A stretch of DNA of 64,000 bases from Leptasterias polaris (lineage: Eukaryota; Echinodermata; Asteroidea; Forcipulatida; Asteriidae). The notes under the pieces are model-generated. The model saw only the letters and a list, made by a program, of their open reading frames with translations. It ran no database searches and was not told the origin of the DNA. The stretch's first letter is position 1, and every line of letters starts with the position of its first letter. The translations under genes and the position numbers were made by a program. The stretch lies in contig JAZGTN010000068.1 in the NCBI GenBank assembly GCA_037783415.1, forward strand, positions 1,798,001 through 1,862,000, in the 5' to 3' direction. Shown in pieces: positions 39,859 to 53,010 of the stretch.

Positions 39859-42800
39859 TATTTTACATAAATGTTTGTTTCTTAGTCGGGTAGTATAGTA
39901 TAATGACAAAATTAACCACCAGAATCTAGAAGCAGCTGTGGTTAAAGATGATTTTATAGATTTGAGAAAGCTTTCAATACTTTAATGTATTGCACAAACT
40001 AAACCTCCAATGATAAGTGGCAGTTTTTAAATGAAAAAAAACCCCAATGAATTATTGTCGGGATCCCACCACTAAATCACGTACACCAGCCATGTACAAA
40101 CGATTCTGCACGCTACATTCTAGACGTCATAATGCGTATTTTTTGGGACAGCATCGTCTCTCAAAGTTCAATGAAAGGAAAGAGAATTGAAACAACCCAA
40201 AAACATTATTACAAATCATTCGGCGAAAATCGGGGCATGCAACCTTAACATAAAAACAAAAGAGGAAAGAAACACTAATCTTGTACTGTAGGAATAAAAG
40301 CAGTTTTCATCGGCGTTTTTTGCAAATCAGAAACCCATTACAAATATCCATAAATTTAAGTTCCACAAAAATATCTAAATAAAACTAAGCCAGCAGTAAT
40401 ATTTACGTCTTTCCCTGCCTGATGGATAGCTCGAGACTTTGCGTCATGGGAGTTACTGGAAGATGTGCGCTAAAAACATCATGTGCATCGCAGTAATCTT
40501 TTTGAATTCTCTCGTAGAATGAATTGATCCAAGCGTTGACAAAACAAACCCCACTGGCTCTGCACAGAAACTATGCTATTCAAAAGCGTTTAATAAACAT
40601 GGCTTTCCCGCTAATCCTATGTTCTTATATGACTTAATGGGGTTTTTTTTAACGGGAAAAATTGCGAAAAAGCAAACAGCATCTGAAAATGACCTCAGCC
40701 AATAACTAAACTTGCTCAAGTATTTTTACCTGATTTCTCATGGAAAAACGAAACAAAATCAAACTGATTTTGAAAACGTATCCACCAACGCACAAATCTG
40801 TTTGCTTTCAGTGTATTACTGGATGTATCCCAAGTTAGTTTGATTGATTGATGCGACCACTCCAGCATCTACTTCTTACACTGTCCAAGGACAGGTGGCC
40901 TGTTGAACCAATCGTCTTGGAGCCGACAATACAGCCCTCCCGTCTCATCCAAGCAATCTCACAATTAAAGAGGAACCTCGTCTACGCACGCAGGCAGGGG
41001 TAATTAGTGTGACGTAGGTGGCGGCTGAAAGCACGTACTCTTTAGATGGCTCATGAAGTACGAGCAAACGATCTCCGGTGATATGTATTCTCTGCAAAGT
41101 TGAAAGTTAATGGGTAGATATGGCCAGACTTGATAAGGGGTCGTGAACTTTGCATGTATTCAGAAAGTGCACCGAACTTACAAGAATGGGTCTTTTCTTA
41201 TACAATCAGAATACTTTGATGCAAATTCACGGGAGGTGGGGCGATATGGCTGAGCTTCCACCAATTCACGGAACTCACAACCCCACACACCAAACTCTTC
41301 GTTGAAAGTTTTTGAGATGCGACGCGCGCGACGTCAACACATTAATAAAATGAAAAAGGAAAAAGAAATGACAGTTGTAGATACAAACAAAAATGCATTA
41401 TTTCAACCACACTCTGACAATATGACATAATGCACACCCTGATACGAATCCCCACAATGACGTCACATGTAGCTACTGTCTGACCACAGTCTGCCATTTT
41501 GGGAGCCAAACTGCACACAATATAGGGCGTATAGTGTCCGCAGTAGGTAACACACGGGGAATCGGACCCCCAAATTCGCGCAACCAAGATTTACCATGCG
41601 ATGACGTCAGAGGATTTGGGTCATTAGAGTAACAACCAGCATCATTGACGGTCACAAGAAGTATCAGAGAGCTTTAAGTTTAAAACATCGTAATTTTAAG
41701 AGCACTTTCCTTTCAGTAATCTATCTTACAAAAATAATCATGAATATTCAAAAGTATTGTTATAAGAAAGCAGCGTAGTTACACAATCTTTGCAGCGTCA
41801 TAATGCTTACGGATATCTACCAAAACAGACCATAATACAGCGTGAGTTCCATCCAAGCTTTCTCTGCTTTTCAAGCAACATAGTTGTGAGCCCTGGTTGT
41901 GAGGGTAATTGATACCGTTTAAAACTTTGAAGCTTCCGGATTAGTACAAATCGACTTTGTTTTATCCTGTCTCTAATGATCGCTGTGATGGCCTGGAACC
42001 AGACGTATCAATGGCAAACAAAGCAAACACCGGTTTACAATCCAAATAATCGTTTAGAAGACACCGGTGATTTCAGGTGTCTGGTTTGCGTCTCTGTTAA
42101 GAACCTAATATATCATGGCACCTGCGAAGTCTACTGCAGATACTCGCCCGGAGAAACGCTTGCCTGTCGTTACAACCAACTGCTTCCCACGCATGCATAT
42201 AATATACAGGGCGGCTGATGTGAACATTAAACCGATTGTTATCTGATTTTGATATGTTTTTTCCCCTTCTTCTTCTTCTATACGAATTGCCATCGGTTCG
42301 CCTTCGGCACAGACATCACCTGCGTATACTGACACTAAAATCACATTAAGATATACAACACTGGCTTATAAATTAAAGGGAAGATTCATCGTTGTTTTGC
42401 TTTTGAAGAGTAAATTTCTTCACACTCGAGAGTTTTCAACAAACACATCACACTTATAACCAGCCTTTTTATGTTTTAGTGATAACAACTGACTCGTACA
42501 ATGTTTAGGAATGAAACCTTTGCGCACCAATAACGTGCTGTAGCAAGATTTGACGGCACGTATGCAACCACTTGCAAAACTTGTTCCCGCAAAACGACAC
42601 AATGCCCACACAATTTCGGTTGCGGCAAGGGAATTAGACAGTGGTGATTTGGGGTTCTCTAATTCCCTTTTTACTGGAGTCTAAGTGTACTTCAGATGGG
42701 TATGTGTTTGTGGAGAACTGGTACTAATAACGTGAACTTTATATTTAATTGTTTTGTGCGTGGATTATTGACACCAATCAGCTACCTTGTAAAAGTTGCG

Positions 42801-43188
42801 TTCGAATCCAACTGAATACAAACTAAGAGAGGCCAATCTTCGTAATAATAACGTTTCTTGAACATTACAACGTTTCAATGAATTTACGTTTACTTAATAA
42901 GATTTAGAATCATCCCTTTAACGCCAGTTATAAAACAAACTGACAACTCGATGTCAACGACCAGAGATCCAAACGGCCACAGTAGAGAGTGTGAAAATAG
43001 CGACTCATGAGCCAGTCCGATCGGGTGCTTCCTCATTCAGGTGGGACTATAGCAGATTTCAATCAAGATAACCCGTAGGAGGAGATCAGGTACTTGACAT
43101 CATATGGTGGAATCAAAGAGCATTGGGAATAGAGAGGAGAGTGATACGGAGAAGAGTAGGAAGGGGGCGGGGTGATGGTTTAGAGAGA
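39859..43188. other. intergenic, no gene recognised
   Basis: Non-coding, AT-rich. An open frame at 41976-42218 (+) has no motif. Confidence 0.55.
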
Positions 43189-43206
43189 GGGGGGGGGGGG
43201 GGGGGG
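43189..43206. repeat. poly-G, 18 bp, after a purine-rich run
   Basis: The upstream 60 bp are nearly all A and G, then the G tract. Confidence 0.95.
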
Positions 43207-44469
43207 TGCGGGTGTCTTACGAACACCATGTTTCGTCACTTTTGTTATTAATCATTATTATGTATACAAATTGTTTACAGGTTGGCAGTTCAGACGCCCT
43301 TTTGAAGCCCTTTTTCAAATTACGGCACAGGTAATCGTCACGAAACACAAGATCACTTTTTATTTCTATTTGTCTTCGATAATATTTGACGTTCCAACAG
43401 ATACACAACAGATACATCGTGAATTTCCTATACACCAGACGAATATAAATCAGATCAATAAAGCAACGTTTTCCTTCAACATGAATGTGAATTTTGAAAC
43501 TATTTTAGTTCCCCGCAAGAGATGATGATACGCATTAGAATGCACAATGGGAACGAAGCACACAATACATAAAGGGCGTACGTGTAGACATCGATAAAGA
43601 CATATATTTTTGAAGGAACAAACAAATATATGAAAACTATCTGCTTTCACTTCTCATCGTTCATCCAAACTATTTCTAATCAACTGATCGGTGAACTCAG
43701 AGGAGTTGAATTTCCAAACGGAATTTTTTAATTATTGTCGTGAAATAATAAACGGCTGAACGGGCAAGTCCGGTGCCGGTGCCTCATTAATGTAAGTGCT
43801 GTGACAGCGGTAAAGTCACGGGGGTAAAACAAAGTCTAGTTGGGGACACTGCCTGGCCACTTTAGCATAAATACCATCTGATTTATGCTATTCCATGCGC
43901 AGAAAAATATGGATTAAGCGTCGGGAATCTGACTCCAACTGTCCTGCCCATAGCCATCACAAGATATTTCCGGGAACAGGTCTTCATTCCGACGGATCAA
44001 TACGACATTTCTCCTACATGAACTTCGGGTATGTTGTTCTGATGGCAAAAAGAAGAAGAAAAAAAATGTGTACGAGGAATGAGGTTTAGTAGGTGGGTCA
44101 GCACAACATTAGTCCGAGCTGTCTAAGGGTTGAAAGTCAACACAATTTTAAATTGCCTCCAGCTGGGCCAGTAGAAGTGATGCCCTTAAGTTTTGATTTG
44201 ATTTTGAGGGGAAGAAAAGCTTTTAGTTAATCACCAGAGGTATGTTGCGGGTATGCATCGGATGCATCGGATATGCATTGATCTTTTTAAAAATATTTAT
44301 CTTTTTGCCTCTAAATAAGTATACATAACAAAAATACGTTTGGAATCAACAACCAATTAGAACCAAAGTTTTGTTTGTTGGTAGGTGTGTGTGTGTGTGT
44401 GATTGTACTTGTAGTGAGATTCATACCGAGGACTTATAACAAAATTGACAATGGGTCCAATGTTGCTAT
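43207..44469. other. intergenic, nothing recognised
   Basis: A (GT)n run of about 14 bp lies near 44385-44400. No gene. Confidence 0.55.
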
Positions 44470-44796
44470 CACAAAGGAAAACAATGGGGTAGACGTTCGT
44501 CAGAACAGAGTTGAACAAAGGAGAGTCCACGATTGGAGGACATCAAAAACTCGTTGTCATGTGTGGGTAAACCTGGATAAACAACGGGGACAATAACAAA
44601 CCACAGCCAAAAGGGAGATGTTGCTAAAACAAATTAAAGTACAAACAAAGGAAGGGCAATAGGTCCTAGATTTTTATCACAAAAGAAAACGACTCGGTCA
44701 ACGTTCATCTTGACAAAGAGATGATCGATCAAACTTTGAGGGTCCATAATTGGAGGCCATTTAAAAACACCCACATACGTATGTGGGTATTTTTTT
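44470..44796. repeat. diverged direct duplication ending in a palindromic hairpin
   Basis: TATCACAAAGGAAAACAATG... (44470) and TATCACAAAAGAAAACGACT... (44677) are diverged copies; each continues to a 'CCA(C/T)(G/A)ATTGGAGG' word. Immediately after the second copy is the perfect palindrome ACCCACATACGTATGTGGGT (44769-44788) inside A and T runs. Confidence 0.6.
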
Positions 44797-45607
44797 ATTT
44801 TTTGTTACGAATTATTACGTCGATCATTTAATTTATGATATTTTTCTTGAATTTTAACCAATAGGAATAAATCAACCCGTTCAAACCCATTAAGATGGAA
44901 AGATAATCAAATGAATTGCTTTAACATCGTAATCATTCCCCTAATTACTCAGATTTGAAACATAAATTGGAAATAAAATCAAATTATGGAAAATATAATT
45001 GCCATTGTGTTATTTAAAAATTGGGGCCCTCAACCCGAGTTACTCACGCGTATAAAAGCTTTATTTGAGGACTCTAAAATATGGTTTATGTAATAATGCA
45101 ATGCACACGGAAATTATGTATGCTTTTGTTACAATATATCTTGCGGCATCAATAATGAAAAGGAGCACATATGAAGGAATCGGCAATCACGAACGAACCC
45201 TTTCCATTAGAACAACTAACTCTGAACTCGAACGGCACGTTTTCAATTACTATGCGAATAGACATAATTAGTTGTTTGTGAATACTTTTGACATTATGGA
45301 AACTTACATTTCCCAGCGACTATTTTCGTTTTCTATAAGTTAGTTACGAACATGAACTGTTCCTGTATGTAAGTTGTCGGTGTTGGTAACATTTTATTGT
45401 GCCATGGCGGCTGGGAAAACCAAATGGTCTGGAGAACTTGTCGCACGCAAGACACATATAGACACAGCAAACTCTGCAAAGCTCTGAGCAAACAGATCAT
45501 TAGGAAAAAACTTAAAATGTATTTATGGCGTCATATGCAAGGGGTCTGTTAAATGATTGATGTACCCGCTGCTAATTACACGATTCCAACTTGCTTCTTA
45601 TCACCTA
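44797..45607. other. intergenic, nothing recognised
   Basis: AT-rich; no gene or repeat identified. Confidence 0.55.
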
Positions 45608-45760
45608 GTGGTGAGACATCTGGTCTATAATGGCACCCAAAGTGGGTTCGAATCCCAACCGTGTAGTAAGCCTTTGGATTCATTACCCCTTTAGGACTCA
45701 GGAAAACACGGTGCTTAACTCACACCGAAGAAAAACAGAATAGGTCTATATCCCCAATGC
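45608..45760 (+). mobile_element. tRNA-derived SINE fragment
   Basis: A degenerate A box (TAGTGGTGAGACATCTGG) lies 5' of a good B box GGTTCGAATCC (45645-45655). AGTAAGCCTTTGGATTCATT and AACACGGTGCTTAAC follow. No complete cloverleaf is evident. Confidence 0.55.
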
Positions 45761-46535
45761 GTTTGAAAAATGAAATAACTGTAAACAACCCTTTACAATT
45801 TTAATGCTCATCCAATTCGCACCCCAAACGTCTGACATTGTTGACACACACAAAAGCTTTCAGTAAACTGTCACTAGAACCTTTCTTCTGATAATGGAAG
45901 AAAAGGGTCGCATGTAAAACAGTAAAATGGGGCCTTTCTATAATGGAGTGGCGGTTATTCAGTTAAACAATTATTTCACTCTATTAATTTATGTAAAATG
46001 TGTCGAGGATAACATATACAAACATGTATGGTCTCCACCTGAGAAAACGCTACTTTTGATAAAAACGTTTATGACTGATTGAAGTAAATTCCTCCATTGT
46101 ATACTAATTGTTATAGCAAATAAACACAATACCACGTAAATTATGCCCAATTCAAAAATAACGGTCTTTTGTCTTACTACTGAATGAAAACGCACAATCG
46201 CCCGATATTTCTACAGGCTGGATTATTTAATTGATTACACAGTTCACCTGGAAAGACCTTTTCGTTTAGCATCGTATCCCCCTAAAACGGAGATCTCTCT
46301 GTGAAACTGAAAAAGAATACTTTTGATATTTAAAAAATTGTTTTAAGAACTACCAATCACAAAAAACATAATGTCAGCCATGTTTCCATCAACAGAACAA
46401 ATCACCTTTTGTTGAATTATGTGTCTTGCTCATCAAGGACATACGTACATGAAACATGGGTTGAACAAAGAAAAAATTACTAGAGCGGATGTCTGTCTTG
46501 CTCATTAAGGACACAATAGGCAAATTATAATTTAC

Positions 46536-46800
46536 TTGATTGATTCAGATGGACTGGGTAGGCCTAAGACAATTGATATTAACTTAAAACCAAGCTTTGC
46601 ATTATTATAAGCTTAGCCCAAACCACCCCAAACCCACCATAAAGCTACTTATGCACAATATAGTCAGGCTTGTCTATCTCAGGCCATTTGTATCAAACAA
46701 ATCCTGTCATTGGTTTATGATAGACCAATCACTGATCGTGTTTGATTCAGATAGACTGAATAAAGACAATTGTTAGAACCTGACTATTTGAACCTTAACC
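46536..46800. repeat. short inverted-repeat element and flanking duplication
   Basis: ATAGTCAGG (46660-46668) and CCTGACTAT (46779-46787) bound a 128-bp segment. The word GATTCAGAT(G/A)GACTG and a following AAGACAATTG occur near 46545 and again near 46744. Both copies are followed within about 60 bp by a CACCCCAAAC word. Confidence 0.5.
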
Positions 46801-49009
46801 CTTTCCACCCCAAACATATACCATTCAAGGGTATATAATTCGCTTGATTTATTAAGGCCGAGTATACGACAACTATGATGGAAATAAACCTCATTCAAAG
46901 CATGTCAAAATCCGAATGCAGGTTGGCATACAGCTGAGTATGAAATTGGTCATCGTTGGTCAAGCATATTTATCAATTTTTTGTTGTATCCAGTAAGTAT
47001 AATAAGGGTGTTGTACCGGTACTACGTTGGAAGTAAAATAATTTTACTACAAACAATTAAGTTTGGGGAAAATCTTAAAGGAAAAGAATATCGTGGTAAC
47101 CTTTATATTTTAACAAGTGTGGTTACCCCAAACTAAATAATACTTTTTGTTGGCCAAGTAATGAGCTATTTCAACAACCATACAGACAGATATATTAATT
47201 TTTTAATCTAACAAATTAATCTAAAATAACAGATGAATGCTCCATCTGACGTTTCCATAGTGTCAGCAAGCGGAATCAAACTAGCCATGCTCTAATGTGG
47301 GGATAAGGACGAATATGTCTGGCCACTCGGAGGCCCAGAGAGCCCAGCCAGGTGTAAAATTGACGTCATCATTTCCGGATTTGCACGTTCTTTGAGCACG
47401 CGGAAGTTTGGCAAATCAAGGAAAGCTCCATGTCCACAGAGGTTAAATCAAATTATAACCCCGAATATCAACTCAATTATACAATCCTCATTTCTAAGTT
47501 TTTTGATGAATTTTGTAGTTAAAGTGTAAAAAAAGGTCACAACTAAGCTTTAGATAAGCAAAACAAGAAGCACAGACGTAAACATATAAAAGCCAAATCA
47601 TTTACCGTATAAAGTATCTTCAAAACATGGGTTTTGTTTTCATATTTTTAGTGTTATTGTAGTTTTTAATAGAAGTGATCTTTCATAGACCAACACTGTG
47701 GCATGTAATGAAAGCCTGCCGCTTAGAACTCCCTCTTGACTGCCATCAAAAGGGCTGATGTTTGGGCTACCTCTTCACCGGCTGCAAGTGAACGTACGGA
47801 TCAATGTAATGTGAGTGTCATACGACAGCCGTCGACGAAAGACTGTGCTCTTGTCGTCATTATCTGAAATGTTACCTCACTCTTGACGTAATTGATCGCT
47901 TCAAGAGACGAGATGACGTTTGTATGACCATAGGAGGCGGTGATGTCGTTGGTGGAAATTTATGAATCTTTGAATCTAAGTCCAGATTGTGGGATAATAT
48001 CACCCACACTCTTTCCGCAGCTAATAATATAATCGACGGTGATTCATTGCAGACCAGGTGCAGGATATACGAATAAATTATAGTTGAAACCTTTGTTAAA
48101 AGATAATAGCCTACTGTCACCATTTGCCCAAAGTATCATTTCTGTTTCACATTCTATCATCTGCCTATATAAAAAGCAACGAAAACAATACTTAATAAAA
48201 TATTCAAAATTGGTTCCTGTTGAGATCATGTTCTGCTGATTAATGTACAATATTGATATAGATCTAAGCGGGTAATCCAATTTCTTGCCATGCACAAACC
48301 AATTCGAGTATGTTTCGGGAGGTTTTCGAGGAAAAACGGCACAGTGAACTGAAATGAAACTTACACTTTATTACAAAAAAAACCACCCCAAAACACCGCA
48401 CATATACGTCAATTCCTTTTATGTAGACAGGATACCACACCTACTTCAAACAATTTCAAAACACGTTTTGCTGATTTCAACAATGGGATAAATTATATAT
48501 TGTTGATTTAATCCTAGAGCTTCGTGATCGTGATGTATACGCGTTGGGTGAGATTTGGCGAGTCGTCCATGAGGGTAAATTTACCCTTAGATGCCCCAAT
48601 TCAATTGGTCTAATTCAATCACGGAGATAATAAAGCATGAAAAATAAAGAGTTTCCAGACCTCAGTATTTACACTCCACACACTATTGATGGGGGTAATT
48701 CTGACTTATAAACACTGTTCAAACCTTCAAAAAATAGATGCAGGGACCATATAGTCTGTGATGTGGTGATGGGTAATCTGCTGTTTTGACGATTGTCGAT
48801 ATTGAAAAAAATGCTCATTTTGAAACACAATCCTCTGAAAATGAAGTACTAGAACGGAAAAAGCAGCTATATGATTTAGTTTTAGAACCACCAAAACACA
48901 CTCTAAAAATAATATATACTTACCATGATAAATCTGAAAACTACGGAGCTCTGATAGTGCCATCCGACATGTTGAGATCCTGAAATAGAATGATGACATA
49001 ATTGAGAAG
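46801..49009. other. intergenic, nothing recognised
   Basis: No gene, tRNA or known repeat found. Confidence 0.55.
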
Positions 49010-49349
49010 ATGACGACATCCTATGACGAATTATCTCAGGATGACGATATCCTTCAGTAAGATGTCCCCTTCCCGATATGTTTCATTCTTAGGATGTCGA
49101 CTACTTTCATTTTCTTGGGATGTCGACATCCTGGATAATTTATCATGGGATGATATCATCCTGAAAATGTCGACAACCCAAGATAAATATCTTTGGAAGA
49201 TTACATCCTACTTTCAAGAAGTAGTCATAAAAAAAATGTGTCTGTAAGACGACATTCTACTTCCACGATGTCGTCATCCCGAAATGAATTATCTCAGGAT
49301 GTCGTCATCTTACGTTCATGATGTCATCATCCTGCAGTAAATCATCTCA
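49010..49349. repeat. degenerate array of GATGTCGACATC-type palindromes
   Basis: Variants of AGGATGTCGTCATCCTG and AATTATCTCAGGATG alternate about every 35-40 bp. Some are complete palindromes such as GGATGTCGACATCC (49118-49131). The unit is itself nearly palindromic. Open frames through it are artefacts. Confidence 0.75.
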
Positions 49350-50448
49350 GGTTCTCAACAAATCCAGTGGCAATTTTAGAGCTCAGTAAGAATCCCTCCC
49401 GCCCAAGCAAGGTGTTTCAATTAGTTTACTTGCGACGCTCTGAGGATCTGTGTTGTACGAATTACAATGACCAGATAACAAATTCCACATTCTGCAATCA
49501 TGACCAGGACCGCGCTGGAATCTTAAGTCATGTCTATATACCAAGTCCTTTTAAACTGTCATTCCAAATTTGCTTAGCCTACAAAACTGTGTACAATGCT
49601 TCTAACTCGCGCTAAACAAAGACAAGACGAGTTCCGTCCTTCCTTCATTTTCATCAGTAAAAACTGGGCAAAAGTATAGAAACACAGAAACCTTATCAAC
49701 TGTTAAGCGAGAAGCGTACTTTATATAACCAGTGATCGATAGAAGACAATAATGGAGACTGGTGCATACAATCGGGATATGCAAAGCATCACAAGGAAAG
49801 AATTGTACGGATTTGTTCATGAACATTCAAACGGATCTTCGTGGGTTGATAACCCTGGAATTGAAGGTGGGGGAGTAAGGCCCCTGTCCCACCTCAATCA
49901 AGGTGTTCAACTCAATTTGTTTTATTATAAAACCGGTTCCAATGAGCAAGATTTAGCAAGTATCGATGGAAACTGTTTTTACTCCATAATTAAAAGTGCC
50001 AAGTTTAACTGACAGAAATGGTCTTTCAAAAGTTTAACAATTAAATAATTGACTGTCTCCTGCTGAAATTGTGTTGTTATTTACATTTCGAAGTTGGAAC
50101 CCTCTGGAACTTAGTCATTATGATCACAATGATGCAATGACTCCCACAGATGACCCTTTTAAGAAACAGTCTAGTCTATAGCAGGCACACAGTAGGCTGG
50201 AGTGAGACACAAAGAAAAACTCATACTCTAGACGTGTACGATTACGCCAGCTAAACCGCTGCGTAACCTGGGCGTAGTGTTTGGTCCTCCTATGAGCTTG
50301 AATTACCAAGTTTCTTCATTTTCACCTCCGTAACTTGCACGCATTCATCGTTTCATGAAACTAGAGAAATGAAAATCGGCTGTCCAGTGGCTAATCTTCT
50401 CCTGGATTGACTTCGGAAATACGTTGCTTCTTAAAGTGCCAATGAAGG
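49350..50448. other. intergenic, nothing recognised
   Basis: An 86-codon open frame (49752-50012, +) has no motif I recognise. Nothing else is seen. Confidence 0.5.
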
Positions 50449-50775
50449 TGACTTAACTCGTCTGCAACGGCTACAAAACTGGGCCGCCAATGTTCTTGAA
50501 CGCTGCGTTGTTACGTCGCCTTCATTGGTTACCAATCCAAACACGCATTAATTTCAAACTTCTTGTAATTGTTTACAAATGTATCAACTCATGGGGACCT
50601 TCATATCTTCAAGAACTCATCTCTTTCAACATTTCTGTCTATGCCACCTTCTCATCATTCGACAAAACACGTCTCCATAAACCCCAAACTAAGATGAGCA
50701 GTGGAGGTTGTGCCTTTAAAGCCGCTGCTCCCCTGCTCTGGAATTCTCTTCCCCGTAATAATAATTATATTTAAT
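50449..50775 (+). pseudogene. C-terminal fragment of a non-LTR retrotransposon (LINE) reverse transcriptase
   Basis: The frame at 50449 reads LTRLQRLQNWAANVLERC. After a frameshift near 50510 the frame reads LLRRLHWLPIQTRINFKLLV, CINSWGPSYLQELI and AFKAAAPLLWNSLPRN. 'QNWAAR', 'LHWLP...R', 'P.YL..L' and 'AAP.LWNSLP' are the well-known pattern after the RT fingers and palm in Jockey/CR1/L2-like LINEs. It is truncated on the 5' side and ends in AATAATAATTATATTTAATT. Confidence 0.9.
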
Positions 50776-51624
50776 TACCATTCATGGTGGACCCCAATCC
50801 GACAGCAGGGAAATCAAGGTGTTGAGTCGGATAACACTCTACACATATCCCTCCACATTGAACATTCCTCTACTATTCACCTCTTCTCAGTTCCATCATA
50901 ATTGAGTATGATTTGTGCTCATTTGGGGTTCTCATAATCAACTCCGTTCCGCCCCTTCACAACCCCCAAACCCAAATCCCAACACCCAACCCTAGCTCCA
51001 GCCCCAACCCCCTTCCCCACGGAAGCTGCCCGCAGGGCACCTGCTAAAACACTTGACCCGTGTGACCACCAAAGCGTAGACGATGATGATGCTTTCATTA
51101 GTGAACACACATCACAGCCAACCTGTGAAATCTCGGATAGTCGAGCATTAAGAACGTGTAAATCCACAGTAGAGAAAACCCTACACCGCCCGGTCAATAA
51201 TTAATTATGACATCTGTCTGCATAAGTGAACATGTAAATGGGATTTAAGTGCAAACTATAAATCAAAAATTCGCATTAATAAATACATCATGATATAAGC
51301 AACGATTGATTTTATAAGGATGGGCCCAAGGGATATTTTCCTTAACCGGAAACACTTCGAAGCTTATTTCAAAGAGCCTGTTTAAAATAGTTTGGGGGCA
51401 CTGTCGTTGAGATTGTATTTTGATGTCAGGTGTAATTTTTTCCATGTTTGATGAGACTTTGTATACGTTTTGAAGTGCCTTGGCATCCCCATACAAAAAG
51501 TCTACTGGGAGTACGGGATGACATGACTTGGGTATTAAAACTAAATATCATCCACTTGTTTCAGATGATAAACTACACCAGCCTGCAATGAGACATAATG
51601 TGACGTCCAATAAGTGGCGTAACC
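50776..51624. other. intergenic, nothing recognised
   Basis: 50940-51025 is a C-rich CCCCAAACCC-type low-complexity patch. No gene. Confidence 0.55.
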
Positions 51625-51647
51625 GGGGGGGGGGGGGGGGGGGGGGG
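51625..51647. repeat. poly-G, 23 bp
   Basis: Preceded by AGTGGCGTAACC, a word that also neighbours another poly-G (58595). Confidence 0.95.
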
Positions 51648-51900
51648 CAGGGGCGGGAGAATTGACCAGAATTCTGGGTCACAGGAGGTCTGACCCTTAT
51701 CTGAGTTAGGCTGACCCGGAAAGTGGTTTATAAATGGGATCTTTGCCTCGGATTCTGTGTCAGTTGTACACAGTTTCGGGTCAGTTTGACAGAGATTCCG
51801 GGTTACACTGACACCACCAAAGAATCGAGTCAGGCCCATGAGACCCGCAATTCGGGTCAATCACTCAGGACTCGTGATTTTTAGAGTGTACACAACTTTC
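51648..51900. repeat. GGGTCA/TGACCC-rich degenerate repeat
   Basis: TGACCC or GGGTCA and close variants occur repeatedly (near 51677, 51700, 51712, 51778, 51856), spaced by AATTCTGGGTCACAGG-like and ATTCCGGGTTACACTGAC words. It ends TTTTTAGAGTGTACAC. This looks like the interior of a repeat element rather than a gene. Confidence 0.55.
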
Positions 51901-52939
51901 CTGCACGATTGTTAAATAATCTTACTATTTGATTGAAGAGCCTTTTTATGGTTTCAAGTGCAGGTTACAAAAATTATATTTTCCCAACTGGAGGACATTG
52001 TCCAAGAGTCAGTCCCCTCACCTATAAAGGTGAACGATTTTCTCCGGCTGAAGATTATTTAAAAACAGAAAATCAAAGTTCGTTGCTTTTCCTTCAATCA
52101 CGGGGGTACGTCAAGACAAGTTTTTCAGATAAAACTTTAGACTCGAGATGTTCATGAACAAAGATTCAATTTTCAGTAATTGGTAACCTCTACTGCACAT
52201 GAGACATCGTACACAGTTGTTTTTAATAGCTCAAGGAGACGACTTGTCTTTCAAAGGGAAAATGCTTAAATAATTTAAGGCATGATCCGTTGAAGTATGC
52301 CTCCATCAGGATTGGAATCTTATTGTGATGGTCAATGATTGCCGTCATGCGATGTTTTGCTCAACACGGATGACATCAAAAGTGTACTGTTGTGTAGCAT
52401 TCTATAATCCCGCTTTCATCATAGTTGTCATGGAAACCATTGTTGTTTCAAGATTGTTTGTATATTTCAAAACAGATCAGCATTTTACCTTTAACAACTC
52501 CAATCACCTATCCCGCCCTTTTAGAGCTTTGGCACTGCCCCCACCCCCTTCTTTGGTAGTGAGCAGTATCCGCAAAAAGGCTGTTTCCTCGTAAGTAAGC
52601 CCACTGTTTTGTGGAATGCCTCTTTCGCTGATGGACCATATAAACTATGACATCCCATGTTTCTACCTCATACTGACCTAGTTCCGGCCTCGTAATTGAT
52701 AATGCTTTCTGAGCAATCAAATTTTCCTCCTGTATTCGCACACATCAAGACTTCTTCATGCTAACATCTAAGCCACTAAGCTTCTAGCCATGATATTTCT
52801 AAGAAACATGTTACAAACAAGAAGTAATAATTGTATGGTGCTAACAGCTTTTAAAAAAAAGCAAAAGCATTGTAGCTTTATTTGTTTTATGCCCTTACAC
52901 CAATGTGTTTAAGCACTGTATACTCAGTACTTTTCCGAG
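51901..52939. other. intergenic, nothing recognised
   Basis: No gene or repeat identified. Confidence 0.55.
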
Positions 52940-53010
52940 TCCTTTGAAAAAAAAAGACCACAGGGATTCGAACCCACGACATGTAGCTTTGCCAAGCTAT
53001 TATGAGAAAT
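52940..53010 (-). repeat. tRNA-like SINE fragment
   Basis: On the minus strand, GGTTCGAATCC (B box, 52974-52964) precedes CTGTGGTCTTTTTTTTTC. This is the 3' half of a tRNA-like head. Confidence 0.5.

Noticed and set aside
44769..44796. Hairpin plus T run as a bacterial-type terminator
   Set aside because: The DNA is nuclear eukaryotic; the T run is simple AT-rich sequence after a palindrome.
50940..51025. CCCCAAACCC-type patch as telomere-like repeat
   Set aside because: The units are irregular and do not match the TTAGGG repeat of animals.
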